Source: Tetracladium setigerum
Lineage: Eukaryota; Ascomycota; Leotiomycetes; Helotiales
Direction of reading: 5' to 3'
DNA: 64,000 nucleotides
NCBI GenBank assembly: GCA_031472005.1
Contig: PZJY01000005.1
Span: 1,736,001-1,800,000 of the forward strand
Below, piece by piece: positions 23,713 to 36,251 of the stretch. A program made the translations under genes and the position numbers. Positions within the stretch are counted from its first letter, which is position 1. Every line of letters starts with the position of its first letter. The notes below the pieces were generated by a model. It was given only the letters and a program-made list of their open reading frames with translations, searched no databases and was not told the origin of the DNA.

Positions 23713-26700
23713 ATGGAGGTAAGTCTTCTTTCTCGGCGCCGAGCTATATCACTTGACCGCGGCAATTCTCGTAGCTTTTGCCGCGTCGCTTCCTTGCGAA
23801 AGCGAAGTTCGAGTGCTTCAACCACTCGCGATCCGCCCCGCATCATCGATCTCCATTCCACCCCTTCTCCTACCACCACTTCTGCAGCACCCTGACCTTC
23901 ATATAGAAACTCTCGCAGGGCTCGAGGCGCCTGCCAGAGCAATTCAGCAACCCCTACAGCTGTGTCGCCGACAGCGACAAGCCATACTTCGTTGACGATT
24001 TTACCATTGATCAAAACTTCGAGACGAACGGCACGCTTTCTCGTCTGACCTTTGAAGAGCCGGAGGAAAGTAAGAAGCGCGAACTATCTTCAGACATCAA
24101 GATCATCGATCTGGACGAGATTGACGAACTCATCCCTGCATCCGACAGTTCCTCTCCAGACGAAGACTCGAAACCCGAAGGTGAATCCGAATCTGGATCC
24201 GAAAATACGGACGGCGAGCCAGAAAACGAGTAAGAACAATTGCAATTTTATCCTTGCTATTCTGATAATTTCTCCCTGTAGACTTCAGCTCTACGATAGA
24301 ATCCTCCAACAGATCCTCAAGATTTTCGAAACTTCCAGTACGGCTCCCTTTCTCGAGTCTCCGTCACCCTCCTTAATCATCACGTCTCTTGGCCGGCCGG
24401 CGAATATATGGTTCTTGCGACCTGACGGTCAATACCTGCGCCTTCGAGTCGAAACTGAAACTGACAACGGAATAGAGTCATCGAAATTTAGGGAGGGAAA
24501 GCTCTCCGCCAGATACATCATGCATATAATCAATCAACTTCAATTCAGTACCGATGTCAAGAATGGAACCATCAGCTTGTATGAGGATCCAAAATCTATT
24601 GGTCTTTGGTCTTCATTCACGAGTGCAATTACCTTCATACCTTCCGGTGGAGGTGAACGACGATCTACAGATCATGTTCAATGGGTAGAAGTACGTATTC
24701 TCTCGCAGCACAAGCTTGCGCATGGCTAATGTGTCTTCAGGGATTCGATACTCGGGTTTTTGCACTCTCTGCTCGCGAGGGTCAACCAATCTTGGTCAAA
24801 TACCGAATGTGTGGCAGTCACCAGAAGTATCTAGCCTTCTATGACGTTTTCACTACCTATGCAAGAAACAAATCTGCTTTCAAAAAGATATTAGGTGAGA
24901 TAGTCCTATTGCCAACTATGATATTTAATTAATTCTTCAAAGATGAGGTACAAGCCACCGTGGCCAGAGGCAACAATGCTGCAGATGGTGAACTTTCCAG
25001 GCTGGCAGAGTGGTTCTACAATGGCCTGCCGATTGATGAGAGATTTGACAAGTACAATGCCGAGGCCGCTTTGAACGGTTCACGGGGTTTTCAACGCGAT
25101 CAAACTCATACCATCACTTATAACCACAAATCTGCATGGGCCGAATATGTCGAAGTCGCTGTTGCGGCTGCAGAGGATGAGTCTTATAGTAAGGGTTTTG
25201 AGTTACCTGCATTCAAGAATACACATCACAAGAGTATGGGTCTTCTCTTGCAGGATTGTATTATGGCCAACGATATGGAAGAGGCGTTGGTCAATAAAAC
25301 TGAATGGGTTCGTATTATCACTTCATCTCATCTCTTGGGCATCTTAATTAGAACTACTCGAGCATATCACTCACGTCTTCGCTAGTACTCGACGAAAATT
25401 TACCGCACTGTGGCTCAGATGAAAGCACGTGCTATTCTTAAGGACGGCAATGCAATCACCCCAGATGTTCTGGCTGAAATTGATAGAGCTAGACAAGAGC
25501 ATGACTCGTTGTCGGATGGGCCAGTCGAACGTTTTGAGATTGGCCGAGTTGAGGGTCTTCCCAGGAACGACAATGATGAAAAGGTTACGAAACAATACGT
25601 CGAACAGGGCGCTACCGAGGACGTCATCACACAATTGCTCGCTGAACATGATGCAGAGCAACCCAAGAATGACTTGAAGAAGAAGTCTAGAAAGCGGAAG
25701 CCCAAGTTCAAGGGAGTTTCAATAGGCAATGCATCTCAGTCTAGATCTGCGGAACAAGACGGGAGCTCTGTACTCGAAGAGAAGACTCAAACTCCCTCAG
25801 TTGATTTTCACCAGTTGTCATCGGACCAAGAGACAATGAGTGCAGAGGGTATCAAGGATCTCAAGCTTCCAGGTAGCAGTCACGAATCTTTGCATTCAAA
25901 GTTGCCAGGCGCAGAGGCAGAATCTAGCAAGGCCTCAGATCGACCAAAGGGTGTAACCACCTTAGCTGATTACGAGGACGCTCCTGCCGAAGCATATTCC
26001 ACAGTTGATGAAACCACGGGCTGGCAGACAGTGAAGTCTAAGATGACTAGGTCAAAGCCAGTGTTCGCAAATGAGCAGTTGACAGTTGCACTTGGTAGCA
26101 GAAATAGCCATCAAAGAGGTCCCAATCCATTGGCAGGTCTTGCTCCTCAAGTATGATTATGATTTCTCCAAATGATCAATCTACTAATGCTCATCTTAGA
26201 ATCTCATTCATCAGCGAGGTGGCATCAAAGGCCCCGGGTGCGAGCCAAATCGACCCCACGACTCCAAGCCTGTTGCAGAAAATCCAGGTCGATCTACCAA
26301 AAAGAAGGTCGGTCGTAGTTTTGGTGCCACTGGAGCAACAGATACCTCCACCGATGTGACTTCGCATGAGCAAGCCTCTTCCATTGAGCCAAAGCCTTAT
26401 GAAACCGAGTTCCCGGCCATGCCACAGAGAGCAGACGCTGTCGCTACATCGAAGCGAGTTCTCAAGATCGTGCCTACAGTTTCAACAATTACAAAGGGAT
26501 CTCCCAAGACCGAAAAGAGCGAAGGATCTATTCCCATCGGCGAGTATGGATTTACCTCAGCACCAAAGAAGATCTCCAAAAAGTCCAAACAGCCAGCTCC
26601 TGCAGATAAGTTTGAGACCACTTCTCAGGTATCAGCATTGGTCCTCAATATGGAAAGCGTTGGCATTGATAATTCTGCTGGCAAGGAGGTGGGAGAGCAG

Positions 26701-28567
26701 CAAGATACTGCTGTCCTGGAAGGATTGGTCGAGCAAGAACAAGCAAGTATAATGAAGAACGCTACAGAAAATGAGATCACAGTCTCGGGAGAATCGTCTG
26801 TCTGCCCGAGTGACATTGATGCGGGTCAGGATGATTCTTATGAAATGCAAGAAAGCTTCGACGAGGTTCAGCTCGCCTCCAGTAACGAGAATTCAAACTT
26901 GGAGGATTGTGGTCCTAAAACTCCTCAAGCTGTCATCTCCGCAGATCGTATTGATTCTGAAGCTATTGCCGAGCTTTCTACGGGCATGGGAACTGATACG
27001 GAATATACGTCCAAGGCCGAGGAGACTGACGATCCATTGTCATGGATGACTACTCGTTTCACTGGACCTGCAGACTTCGAGGGCCGACCCCGCCGTGCGT
27101 CACTCCCGTACGACGTTTATCGCCCTAGCCTAGATAGTTTTGAACTTGTCTCCGTCATTCAACGAGCTCGAGGCCAAAGCTTGAGGGCCCGCTTGCCCGA
27201 AGAAGAGGACGAAGCAGAGGTGCATGTCGAGACAGTAAGCACGGTACTTGAAGAGACTTCGAGCGTGAGATGCGATCAGCCATCCAACGATATGAATCCA
27301 ATCGGCAAGAAAATTGTGGTCACAGTTCATCCCGATAACACCGTGACGGCTGAGCTGCCAGTGAGCAGCGAAACCTCCAATAACCAAGGAACTGCATCGG
27401 CTATAGGTCATGCTTACGTCCCAAATCATATTCACTCCTCCCATGGCCATCCATCGCACTCTCAAAGCGGGGCAGCTGGCAATCAAGACTATGATCATTC
27501 CATGAATACGGACCCTGGTTCAAGCATTCCCCAGTCTTCTTCATACCTATCGTTCTCTGGTGGTTTGCAACAACCTTCGCAATCGAGTTCTGGTGGTGGA
27601 GGAAGTAATCTAATTGCAGCTTTCGCTCCATCTTCAGTTCAGGATGGCCCTCAAGAGACCTACTATTGCAAGCAGTGCACGGCTAAGATTGTCCCAACAC
27701 TTGAAGATCCAATGGTTTTCTGTCCAGGTTGTGGCCCCGATTGTTTCATTGAGTACTGCTCTGTCGCCTGCCTCCTCGTTGACGCCTACGATCATGCTCC
27801 GCGTTGCTGCAACTATCCTGCCGCTGCCCGAGCCTTTCCACATCATTTCCCTCCCGGCTCCCCATATGTATATGAACCTAACCCGGTTATGTCCGAGGAT
27901 CAAACCAGTGGTACAAATGAGAAATTTCGCCAGAGAGCATTCTCATTGTACGCCCGCTACGGTCCATTCCCAAATTTGGCAAAGGCATGGTGCAAAAACC
28001 ACCCGGAATGGCAATGGCCTGATGGTCTCATTTACTGGGATTCAGTCAAGCATACTGGAGTCTATCACATCTTCTCCTCCGGAGCATTTGAGCGTACATA
28101 TCGTGGTAATCCTAAAGCCCATGTCATTTTTGTAAGTTCTCTCATCTTTTTCACTCGTTTCACTGCTAATTCTATCTGTAGGTTGTTACTTTTGAGAATC
28201 ATGATTCACAAAAGGCCATCCTATCTCGTGTAATTCATGCTCTCCTAGTTCGTGATGAGGGTAGACGCAAGCCCTTGGCTGCTTTTGCCTTTCGTATGAT
28301 CCGCAACATCCTCATCACACCCGCCCTCTACAACAAGTATCCGACCTGGGAGCCTGTTGAACTTGTCTTGCCCGAATTTGAGCGTCAATTCAAGTTCGAG
28401 TTTGGTTTTGATCGCAGCATGGACCCCTTCCAAATGTTCCATTCGATTTCGCTCGCGAGAGAAACTTCATCATGCGAAACTTGTTCTCTATTGAATGTAG
28501 CTTTCAAACCCTCCGCTATGTAAGTCCCCTCGCTGATAAGACATTCTCCGTCTGTTTCAAGTGCTGA
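23713..28567 (+). CDS. Large protein with C-terminal MYND-type zinc finger, frame broken once
   Basis: Eight exons: 23713-23718, 23919-24229, 24282-24690, 24741-24894, 24943-25307, 25386-26150, 26200-28131, 28182-28567. The first coding exon is six bases (Met-Glu). Residues about 100-420 form a conserved folded region (SLGRPANIWFLRPDGQYLRL). A long disordered, acidic and Ser/Lys-rich middle part follows. Near residue 1150 is a zinc-binding pattern: YYCKQCTAKI, then FCPGCGPDC, then YCSVACLLVDAYDHAPRC, which matches a MYND-like finger. The last exon is one base short; an extra C in 28424-28427 gives MDPLPNVPFDFARERNFI and a natural end after FSVCFKC, total 1,442 residues. No named family recognised. 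The MYND type suggests protein-protein contacts in transcription or RNA regulation. Confidence 0.85.
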
Positions 28568-29691
28568 TTTTGCTGTTCAGTGGGCTCGCGATTGAGTCTT
28601 CGATTTTCGTTCTCTTCGTCACTGTATCTCACCGATCTTGAATCTCTTCGAACTCGCATTACTGTTAAGACCTTGAGTGTTCACTTGATCATATGCGACT
28701 CACACGACTAGACCCAAAATCTATACATCGACAATTTCTCTGCAAAGTGATAATTCCAGACAGAAGTTCGATCTTTTCTTTTCTCTTCGGCGGCTAAATT
28801 TCTTTGGATTCGTTCTTCTGCGATCTAGCGTGGTTGGTGGGAATGAATTGGCTGGCTGGCGTCTGTTTTTATTTCTCTCGATCATGAGGGTTGGGGCGTG
28901 CAATTATGAAGCATCTTGTAGCGTTTTTTCTCTCTAAAGAAAACTTTGTGGTGGACTGGTCTTTTTACTTCTGCGATTTGAGCTTGTACTCTTTTCTTCA
29001 TGTGGCGGTTGCAGATTTGCAGTCACTAGATAACATGCGGAGTGGAGGAAAGAACCATTTCATTCAATTTTGATCTCTGTTTGCCCGGTGATATGTTTGA
29101 GACCGGACGGTCCCTAGGGCATTAAACGCGTTAGTCTTAGCTTGCAGCACGGAGAAGGCAGAGGTAACATCTTCAACACAGAGAAGCAGTCGTAATTCAG
29201 GAACATGGAGAGTATATGCTCAAATTTAGAGTCTTCTCCCCACTTCATCATTAAATATCTATCATATATAATTTGCCATATGTTATATGCCATATCGTGC
29301 CATGCCCTGCCTTGCCACAGCGACGCCAAACATGCCACTCCATGCCATGCCATTTCATTCCATGCAAACCGAAGAGAGGAGCAGATATGTATCTTTCATA
29401 CACCATACCACCAACAAACAACAGAAGAGAAAGACGGCTTTATTTTTTCATCCAAATCCAATGAAACCTTTGGCCCTCTCCAACATCAATCACAAGAAAA
29501 ACGCCTTCTTTTTCTCTCCCCGTCCACCCAGTCGAATTCTTTCGCTGGTTGGAAGGAGCTTTATTTTACAGATCCCGTTTCGTATCGTACAATATACACT
29601 TCTTTTGTCGTACACCACTCCCGCCACCGCTGGTCGATCTCCACGGACTCTCCACTCATGGAGAAGCGTGAAGATAGATGGGGTTGCTTCT
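28568..29691. other. Intergenic, convergent 3' flanks, with a CATGC-rich satellite-like patch
   Basis: No gene is supported. A patch of repeated CCATGC/TGCCA-like pentamers lies inside it, listed separately. Confidence 0.5.
29270..29372 (+). repeat. Degenerate CATGC/TGCCA-type short tandem repeat
   Basis: Imperfect reiteration of ATGCC, TTGCC and CTGCC pentamers, with several CCATGCCATGCC-like stretches. The period of about five bases decays toward both ends. It is close to the 3' end of MGE1. Confidence 0.6.
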
Positions 29692-30572
29692 CTATGAGTT
29701 CTTCACAACTCCGACCTTGGCTGCTCTCAACACTCTGCCGTTTAACTTGAATCCCTTGCTCTGGGTGTGGAACACCTTCCCATCCTCCTTGCCCTCCATC
29801 GGCGTCATGAATGTTGCCTCGTGCTCATTGGGGTTGAACTTCTCTCCGCCATCCAAACTTGGGTCGAATCTTTCCAACCCATGTTTCTGCAGAGTGTTCA
29901 TCAGGATCTTCTCGGTCATTTTCAGGCCATCGTAGAGCGCGATGAGGTCTTTATTGTTGGCGGCATCGGCAAGGAGAGTTGGGGAGACGTTTGTGAGGGC
30001 TAGGTCGAAGTTGTCGATGGACTCGATGAGATCTTTAGCGAACTTTTGGATGGCGAAGTCTCGTGCGCCAGCCATATCGCGCTTGGTGCGTTCTTGGAGA
30101 TTGCGGAAGTCGGCGACTGAGCGGACGTAACGGTCCTATTGAGAAAGAAATGTTAGTTGATGAATTGGACTCGAGCTGAAAAGGGTAATTGAAAATGGTC
30201 AAGGGGTCGCCTGATTTGCGCAGATAGAGTTATCGATGATAGTGTGTAGGTTTATGGAATCGAAGAGACGTTGCAACTGGGATGGTAGAATGAACAGTAA
30301 GAACGAACCTTCAAGTCAATAATCTCCCTATCCTTCTTCTCCATCTCAACCTTCAGCGCATCTTCTACCGTCGGCGTAGAAGCGTCCTTGGTCTCTGCCT
30401 CCTTCTTAACCTCCGGCTCACTAGAATACCATCTTGCGCCCAACGTACTCTGCCTCACTGGTGCTGCAAAAACTGCCTTGGAGAGAAGGGATTGCTGAGC
30501 GCGTGATGCTAAGGAGGGAGATGAGCGGAGGAGGGAATTGCGCGATTGGCGGAGGAGGGTTCTGGAGATCAT
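29692..30572 (-). CDS. MGE1: Mitochondrial GrpE nucleotide exchange factor (Mge1)
   Basis: Two exons (30309-30572 and 29692-30135) give 235 residues. The N-terminus is an Arg/Ser-rich mitochondrial presequence (MISRTLLRQSRNSLLRSSPS) ending near GARWYSS. A long coiled coil follows, with DRYVRSVADFRNLQERTKRD, the GrpE signature, and MAGARDFAIQKFAKDLIESI. The C-terminal beta domain has the family pattern FDPSLDGGEKFNPNEHEA then GFKLNGRVLRAAKVGV. The protein exchanges ADP for ATP on mitochondrial Hsp70 in the matrix, for import and folding. Length and features match the family. The 173-base intron falls between the presequence region and the coiled coil. Confidence 0.95.
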
Positions 30573-32158
30573 TGTTGCTGTGGGTATGAATGTGAAACTG
30601 GAGATGACTGTGAGGAGGTAGAAAGAAGTGTTTTGATCTGTAAATTAGATGGTGGATGGTGATTGTGATGGTACTCGGCTTGGTGTTGAGATGGCGAGAA
30701 ATAAATTTTGGGAGTTGAATGACCGCAGTCGGGACCGCGGGAAGGTTGATCCGGGTTGTGCCGAAGAATAGCCGGCTGTTCTCAAGAAAACTGCTGAAAT
30801 ATCAATCTTCAACCTTCGTGCCAATCGATATTTCAAGCGAGTTGATTCAATTTATCCTTTTGTATTTGAATTATCGTGCTGTTGTGTTGAGGCGTGTGAT
30901 CTTTGTTGTATGCACTAGAATTGTTCTGTTCTCACAAGAAGTTGGTATGGAAAATTGGACTTGCTGCGAATGCTTTTGCTTGCCCCGTTCTAAGCCGAAC
31001 ACTGCAAGGAAGATTGTAAAGAAGAAGAAGAACGCACGAAGACAAGTGTAGTGTTCTTTTGCCTTTATTGATTCTGTAATGGCTTTATCTGCTTAATGTT
31101 TTTATGGATATCGATGACTATTATCCGGCCAGGTGGAATGCCAGCAAATGTCTGCATTGACAGCCGTCGGGTCTTTGCTTCAAATGCGTCTAACCCGTTG
31201 CAGAACCGGAAAAGGAGACACATTTAAAGGCTGGAGATAATTTTACTATGGCTGTCGTTCATTTTTTGGTCTCTCATATGCCAGCGGGTGTGGGTGGTAG
31301 AGCTCATGGGATGAGGTCGAATCAAGGGTCTATAAATTACAAGCTATTTGCAAAACTTCTCTTTCAAGAAGTAGATTTTTTACTTTGTTGATGAGCTTCA
31401 CCTGTTTTGAGGAGAAAAATGTATCATCATCATCAACACATGTATTCGCATACTTGCAAGAGGAGTTGTTGTAACTTATCTGTGCTGGTAGTGAGCCAGC
31501 TGGGGCAAAATATGGAGCTGTGGATTAAATTTCTATATCAGCTGCGAACTGGAGCAACAAAACTAATGTCCTAAGCTTAGGAATAAGCAGACAGAGTCCC
31601 TTTTTAAGTTATAGAAAAGAACTTTTTGTCAAGGCGCCTCTTTACGTAGAAAACCTTGTCTGCACATTTATTTTGACAAGACAAAAGAATGTTGAAATAT
31701 TAGACACAGTACTTGTCTCGTCAATAATTCAATTCTTGCTTTATTCTGGTTGAAATTAGTTCTCCGGGATGCTGATTCTATTTACTTGAAAGTGTGGTAC
31801 TCTTCTCTTGAGCTGGATTTGCACGAATCAGAAACGATATGTGCAGTTCTCGAGTGCTTCACTTTACCTTTTTCATCTAAACTTATTTCTTAGCTATAAT
31901 AAGAAAGCTAATCGCTAAAAATCGACGGTTAAATCTCTCTTCAAGTTCACTTTACCTCTGATGACCTGATGAATCGCGGTCTTGGCAACTCAGTTAATGC
32001 CCTTCTCCTAGACAACAAGGCCCTCACAATTCAAACTCGATTCTTACAAACGCCTTTGAGCGTATTTCGATCTCACTCGACAAAAAGATTCGAGCTTGCA
32101 AGTTACTCAACTCCAACAAACTGCTTTGCCAACCTCAAGCACTATCAAGATCGACAAG
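30573..32158. other. Divergent intergenic region
   Basis: Holds the promoters of MGE1 (leftward) and the rightward Ser/Lys-rich gene. No coding region or recognised element. Locally AT-rich. Confidence 0.4.
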
Positions 32159-33089
32159 ATGCCTCGAGGCCGCGTAAGTTTCATCTCATTCACCTGCTCT
32201 GATAGATCAACAGCAAAGGCAAAATATTGACATTCCCTTCGAAACTCAGGCAAACACGAATATCATCCCCCGCAACCTCTCGCAGAGACGGTCCCGCTCA
32301 ATGTCTGAAGTTCTCACTGCTATCAACATCACCAGCAACGAAACAGTGTAAGTCACCTCCCTCCCCATCCTCTCCAATCACCAAAAGCTACCTATTCTCT
32401 AACACCACTCACCAACCAGAGCAACCATCTATGCCTCCCTCCTCACCTCTCCCACACCCCCATCCCTCCCTGAAGTCCGCGCCCGTCGAGACTCAATCAA
32501 ACAAACCCGCCGAGATCTAATCTCCAATGTCATCCGTCCACGCACCACTTCTCGCGCAGCTGAGCTTGCTGCTCGTCCTCGAGAGGACTTCATGACGGAT
32601 TCAGAGTATGTCCATGCTGCTTTTACGGCGATGGATGTTTTGAATCGGGTGGGTGAGTTGGATGAGAGAGCTGCTAGATGTGGTGGGGAGGTGAAGATCG
32701 ATAGTGAAGTTGGCGGTGGAGACTTAGGCGAGGGCATTTTGGCCGGGGTGGATGAGGTTGGTATGGGTGTGGTTGAGCCTGAGCTCGTCAAGATCGAGTC
32801 TGCTTTGCTGGTCACTGAGCCGTCCAAGACCGAAATCAAGACTTCAGATTCAGAAACCAGATCCGAGGACCACTGCCCACCGTTGAGCGAAGGCATTCTG
32901 TCTCCAGACCTCTCCTTTGGCAATGCAGGCCCCTCGATCAACAAACCCAACTCCCACAACCAAACCGGCAACTCCGAAAGGTCGAGGAAATCCAATAAGT
33001 TGAGGAAATCCGGAAAGTCGAAGAAACCCGCAAGTAGCCAAGGCGCAACCGAACCACTTCCTCCACTACCTCCACACACCCGAGCATGA
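32159..33089 (+). CDS. Hypothetical Ser/Lys-rich protein with 15-bp first exon
   Basis: Three exons (32159-32173, 32250-32347, 32420-33089) give 260 residues, with phases consistent. The first exon is only 15 bases (MPRGR). Residues about 6-60 contain a compact conserved-looking stretch (NLSQRRSRSMSEVLTAINIT, then RARRDSIKQTRRDLISNV). A helical AAFTAMDVLNRVGELDERAA stretch follows near residue 100. The C-terminal half is acidic and then ends with Lys/Ser repeats (SRKSNKLRKSGKSKKPASS) and a Pro-rich tail. No family recognised. The basic repeats suggest a nuclear protein, which is inference only. The model depends on small exons and should be tested with transcripts. Confidence 0.6.
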
Positions 33090-35015
33090 CCACAAACATT
33101 GCCACCGCACCTATATCCCCCCCTCTCTCCAGTGTCAACGAAAATCACAGATCTTAAGCACAAAAACGCAATCAACCGATCAATCCTCCACTCACTTGAT
33201 GATTTTTCAATCCATCAACCAAACCAGTCGTCGATCTTTTTATATCCTCGCGCTGGATCTGGGAAATGGGAAGAGAAACTGTATAGTACTCGTACCTATG
33301 AGCAGGAGCTAGAGAAGATGGTTCGAAAAATTTATTTCGCTTTGTTTCTCTTTCCTTTTCTTTTCTTTAGTTCGGTTTACACTCATTTCCTCTCATCTTG
33401 TCGACAGGCAGCGCATATGAAAGAGATAAATGATGAGTTTTTATGATGGGTTGGAGGTTATCTTAGATGGATGGATAGATGGGGTTGTTTTTATAAACTG
33501 GATGGATCTTTCATGAAATTGGCTGGATGGATCTTTTCATGAAAACTGGATGAAACTTTTTCACAATGTAGAAAAATTTCTTTTGTCTTTTTCTTGCTTT
33601 GACAGTTGAAAGGGAGGAATGATAACTGTCCAAGAAGCATGGGGAGCAACAAAGAAGCATAGAATAGAAACTTGGCAGATCTTCTTCTTCTTCTTCTTTT
33701 TCTTTTTCTTCTCCCTGCTTTCTTTTTGAAGTTCACCACCAGCCTACCTATTCCCAACTTCTGATAGAGGAAGCAAAAGACAACAAATAACAAAGAAAGG
33801 CAGAAAACATTTTGTACAATAAAAATTGAGGAAAATGCCAACACACACACGCGTGCGTTCTCACTCACTCACTACGTACTTCTGGAGAAAGGAAGAAAAC
33901 TTTTGATTACAACAACATGGATAAGTAGATAGATATAATATGAACAATACAGTCACACTCGATTTCGGCTTCCTCTTTGTAAACTCTTTGAATTAATTTG
34001 AGCCACAGCCCCAAGTAATACTATAACTGATAAAGTTAGCAGCTTCTTTGTCATATTTTGGCCTAAAAGCAGGCCCGGCTGCTTTATTGAACCAGAACCG
34101 GCTGCTATTACGAAATTTATGCCTAAGGTTAGAATAATGGCTCAGACAATGGGATAGAACCGGAGTAGCCAGTCTGTTGCATTGGCAGTATCTATCAATG
34201 TCTGTCATTACCCACCGATACAGAGGGCTAGTCCTGCACGTGATAAGGCTATGCTTATTGTAGTTTTGTAATGGCTTGCCATCACACTAGTTTCAAGGAG
34301 CTCTAGAAATACCTAAATAACAAATATTTGCGTGTATAGCTCGGACAGAGCAGGGAGTGCACCTAGCAGCTGTAGCTATTTCAATATCATTTAAGTTACT
34401 AGCGTCCGTCCCTGCGTCGAGAGACGCACCCCGTTACGAGACAAACTATAGGTACTTTAAATTCAAGCAACTCTAACTCTATGATCGTATCCGAATTTCT
34501 CCTATTTTCATATCAGTTATATTGTGTGCCCTTCTCGAACACTCCTAACGCGCTAACTCCGAAGATTATGATCTCGTAGTCGCCGCCCCCTGATTTGCTG
34601 AGGACCTCCTTTCATAGTGTAATATAACCCTCCCACTGGTAGCACCACTACCTAGCTCTTTTCGCCTTTCAAAGTCATAGATTGGTTAGATATGGATTTA
34701 CGACTCTCACCACGATGCTGAATAGTCTTGTGGCGGCCGTGGCGCTCTGTATCATGCAACGCTGCTACATAGGTTGGTACCTCCAATCAAGCGATTAAGG
34801 ATCCCTAGTCAGTTGTATAGTAAGATTACAAGAAACCCCCGTAACGTATTATATAATCAGGTCATCACGTGCGGGCTTAAGTTATAGTCAGCCATATTGC
34901 CAAGACGCTTGTGCCAACACTATAGCTAGCTCCTTCGTCACGCATCCGCCCCGCTTTATTCAGCTGAAGAATACCCCAACATCAAGGGGAACACAGTTGA
35001 AATAATCACCGAAAG
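33090..35015. other. Gene-poor interval left of the membrane-protein gene
   Basis: Mostly AT-rich with a CTT-rich tract at about 33680-33720. From about 34000 the sequence lacks plausible coding potential. The left inverted-repeat arm sits inside it. Confidence 0.5.
34399..34451 (+). repeat. Left arm of degenerate inverted repeat
   Basis: Matches in reverse complement a stretch at 37155-37209. The shared core includes GTCGAGAGACGCACCC and CGTCCGTCC, then ACGAGACAAA...CTATAG. Most mismatches in the core are C-to-T or G-to-A transitions, the pattern left by repeat-induced point mutation. No target-site duplication was recognised. It may be a transposon end. Confidence 0.65.
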
Positions 35016-36251
35016 ATGACCAGTATATCTTTGCTCACGCGTTCAAGTTCCTCGATCTCAGACAATTCCACTGCTAGTCCCGCACCCGCCCCATTATCCT
35101 CCACCTTATCATGGCAGTCAGCTCTGTGGGCTCTTGTCGCCATTACTCTCAACACCATGACTCAATCCTCTCCCTTATCGAATTCCCAATTCTCTGACCC
35201 ACTCTCGCTACTTCGAGCTTCACCGATATATTGTCTGGCCGATCTCCTCGTCATACAGTTGTGGCTGCTTAAGCTGGCGATATTCTCGCGGTCGAGAGTT
35301 TCAATCGTGGAAGCTCTCAGGTGTTTCCGAAAGGAGATGGGTTTGGAGATAAAAGAGGAGCGAGTTAGTGTCCTCACTATTGTCCTCTTCATCCTTGGAC
35401 CCGTGCCTCAATTCGTTAAACTCAACGCCTGCTCTGGTATTCCCTGGACCCTAGCTTGGAGTTGGATCTATATGCTCTGCTATATATTCACTGCAGGGTC
35501 GATTATATGTGGGCGCGATAAACGAGATTGCCAACGTCTGAGAGCCGGCACGACACTAGAAGCAGACACCAAACGCTTCCTCAAGAAAGCTACGACTTAT
35601 ATCTATCGTCTGGCTCACCTAGTTCAGATCGGTTTCTCGATTTGGCTTATTGCAACCTCGTTCTATACGTACGCTATACATGTGCTCTTGGACCGAACTT
35701 TCAGCTTTCTCGCAGCCGTTTGGGTGATAATTATTTTCCCTATTGCGGGGATACTCTTTTATATCCTTGGAGGGCTCATCTTGGCCTACAGTAGTCGCAG
35801 GATAGTGGGATTGTTTGGGGTAACAGTCGGCCTCATCCTTATGGCAGTTTATGTATATCTCTGGGTCTTTCTGGATGATCGAGATCGCCCACATTTTGCA
35901 GAATTTGAACATCTTGGGCCAAGCCCATTTACGTGGGGGTCCTTTGCCTTGTGGCTTCTTGTCATCCTCATACTCTCTTTTGTAGGGTTCGCTCTGCTAC
36001 GGTTTCTCCTTGGACGAGTCGGTCCAAACCTCGAGATCTCTTTACGTCGTTTCGCCAACCGTGAGTCAGGACCAGACATCCCAGTTCCTGTGGTCGAAGA
36101 GCCGGAGCAGCGTGATAGAGCGAAGCTCTCCATTGTTGCTTTTGAATTGTTTTTTGCTGCCGTCATGCTAATTTTCGCACTTGCATATTATTGTCAGGTA
36201 TATAATCCAGCACGCACGACCAAACCAGGTTGGGTGGATGTTTTTGGTTGA
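35016..36251 (+). CDS. Polytopic membrane protein of unknown function
   Basis: A single intact 411-residue ORF with an ATG start. The N-terminus is Ser/Thr/Pro-rich and looks cytosolic. About eight or nine hydrophobic segments follow, for example LLVIQLWLLKLAIF, WVIIIFPIAGILFYILGG and GFALLRFLLG, with an EEP-containing charged loop before the last one. I recognise no transporter or receptor motif. The ORF stands alone in 5 kb of otherwise non-coding, AT-rich sequence and lies between two inverted repeats, so it could be carried DNA or a fast-evolving lineage-specific gene. The frame has no breaks, which argues for selection or recent arrival. Confidence 0.75.
   Translation: MTSISLLTRSSSSISDNSTASPAPAPLSSTLSWQSALWALVAITLNTMTQSSPLSNSQFSDPLSLLRASPIYCLADLLVIQLWLLKLAIFSRSRVSIVEALRCFRKEMGLEIKEERVSVLTIVLFILGPVPQFVKLNACSGIPWTLAWSWIYMLCYIFTAGSIICGRDKRDCQRLRAGTTLEADTKRFLKKATTYIYRLAHLVQIGFSIWLIATSFYTYAIHVLLDRTFSFLAAVWVIIIFPIAGILFYILGGLILAYSSRRIVGLFGVTVGLILMAVYVYLWVFLDDRDRPHFAEFEHLGPSPFTWGSFALWLLVILILSFVGFALLRFLLGRVGPNLEISLRRFANRESGPDIPVPVVEEPEQRDRAKLSIVAFELFFAAVMLIFALAYYCQVYNPARTTKPGWVDVFG

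Noticed and set aside
23676..24014. Minus-strand ORF of 112 codons
   Set aside because: Antisense shadow of the first exons of the MYND-type gene.
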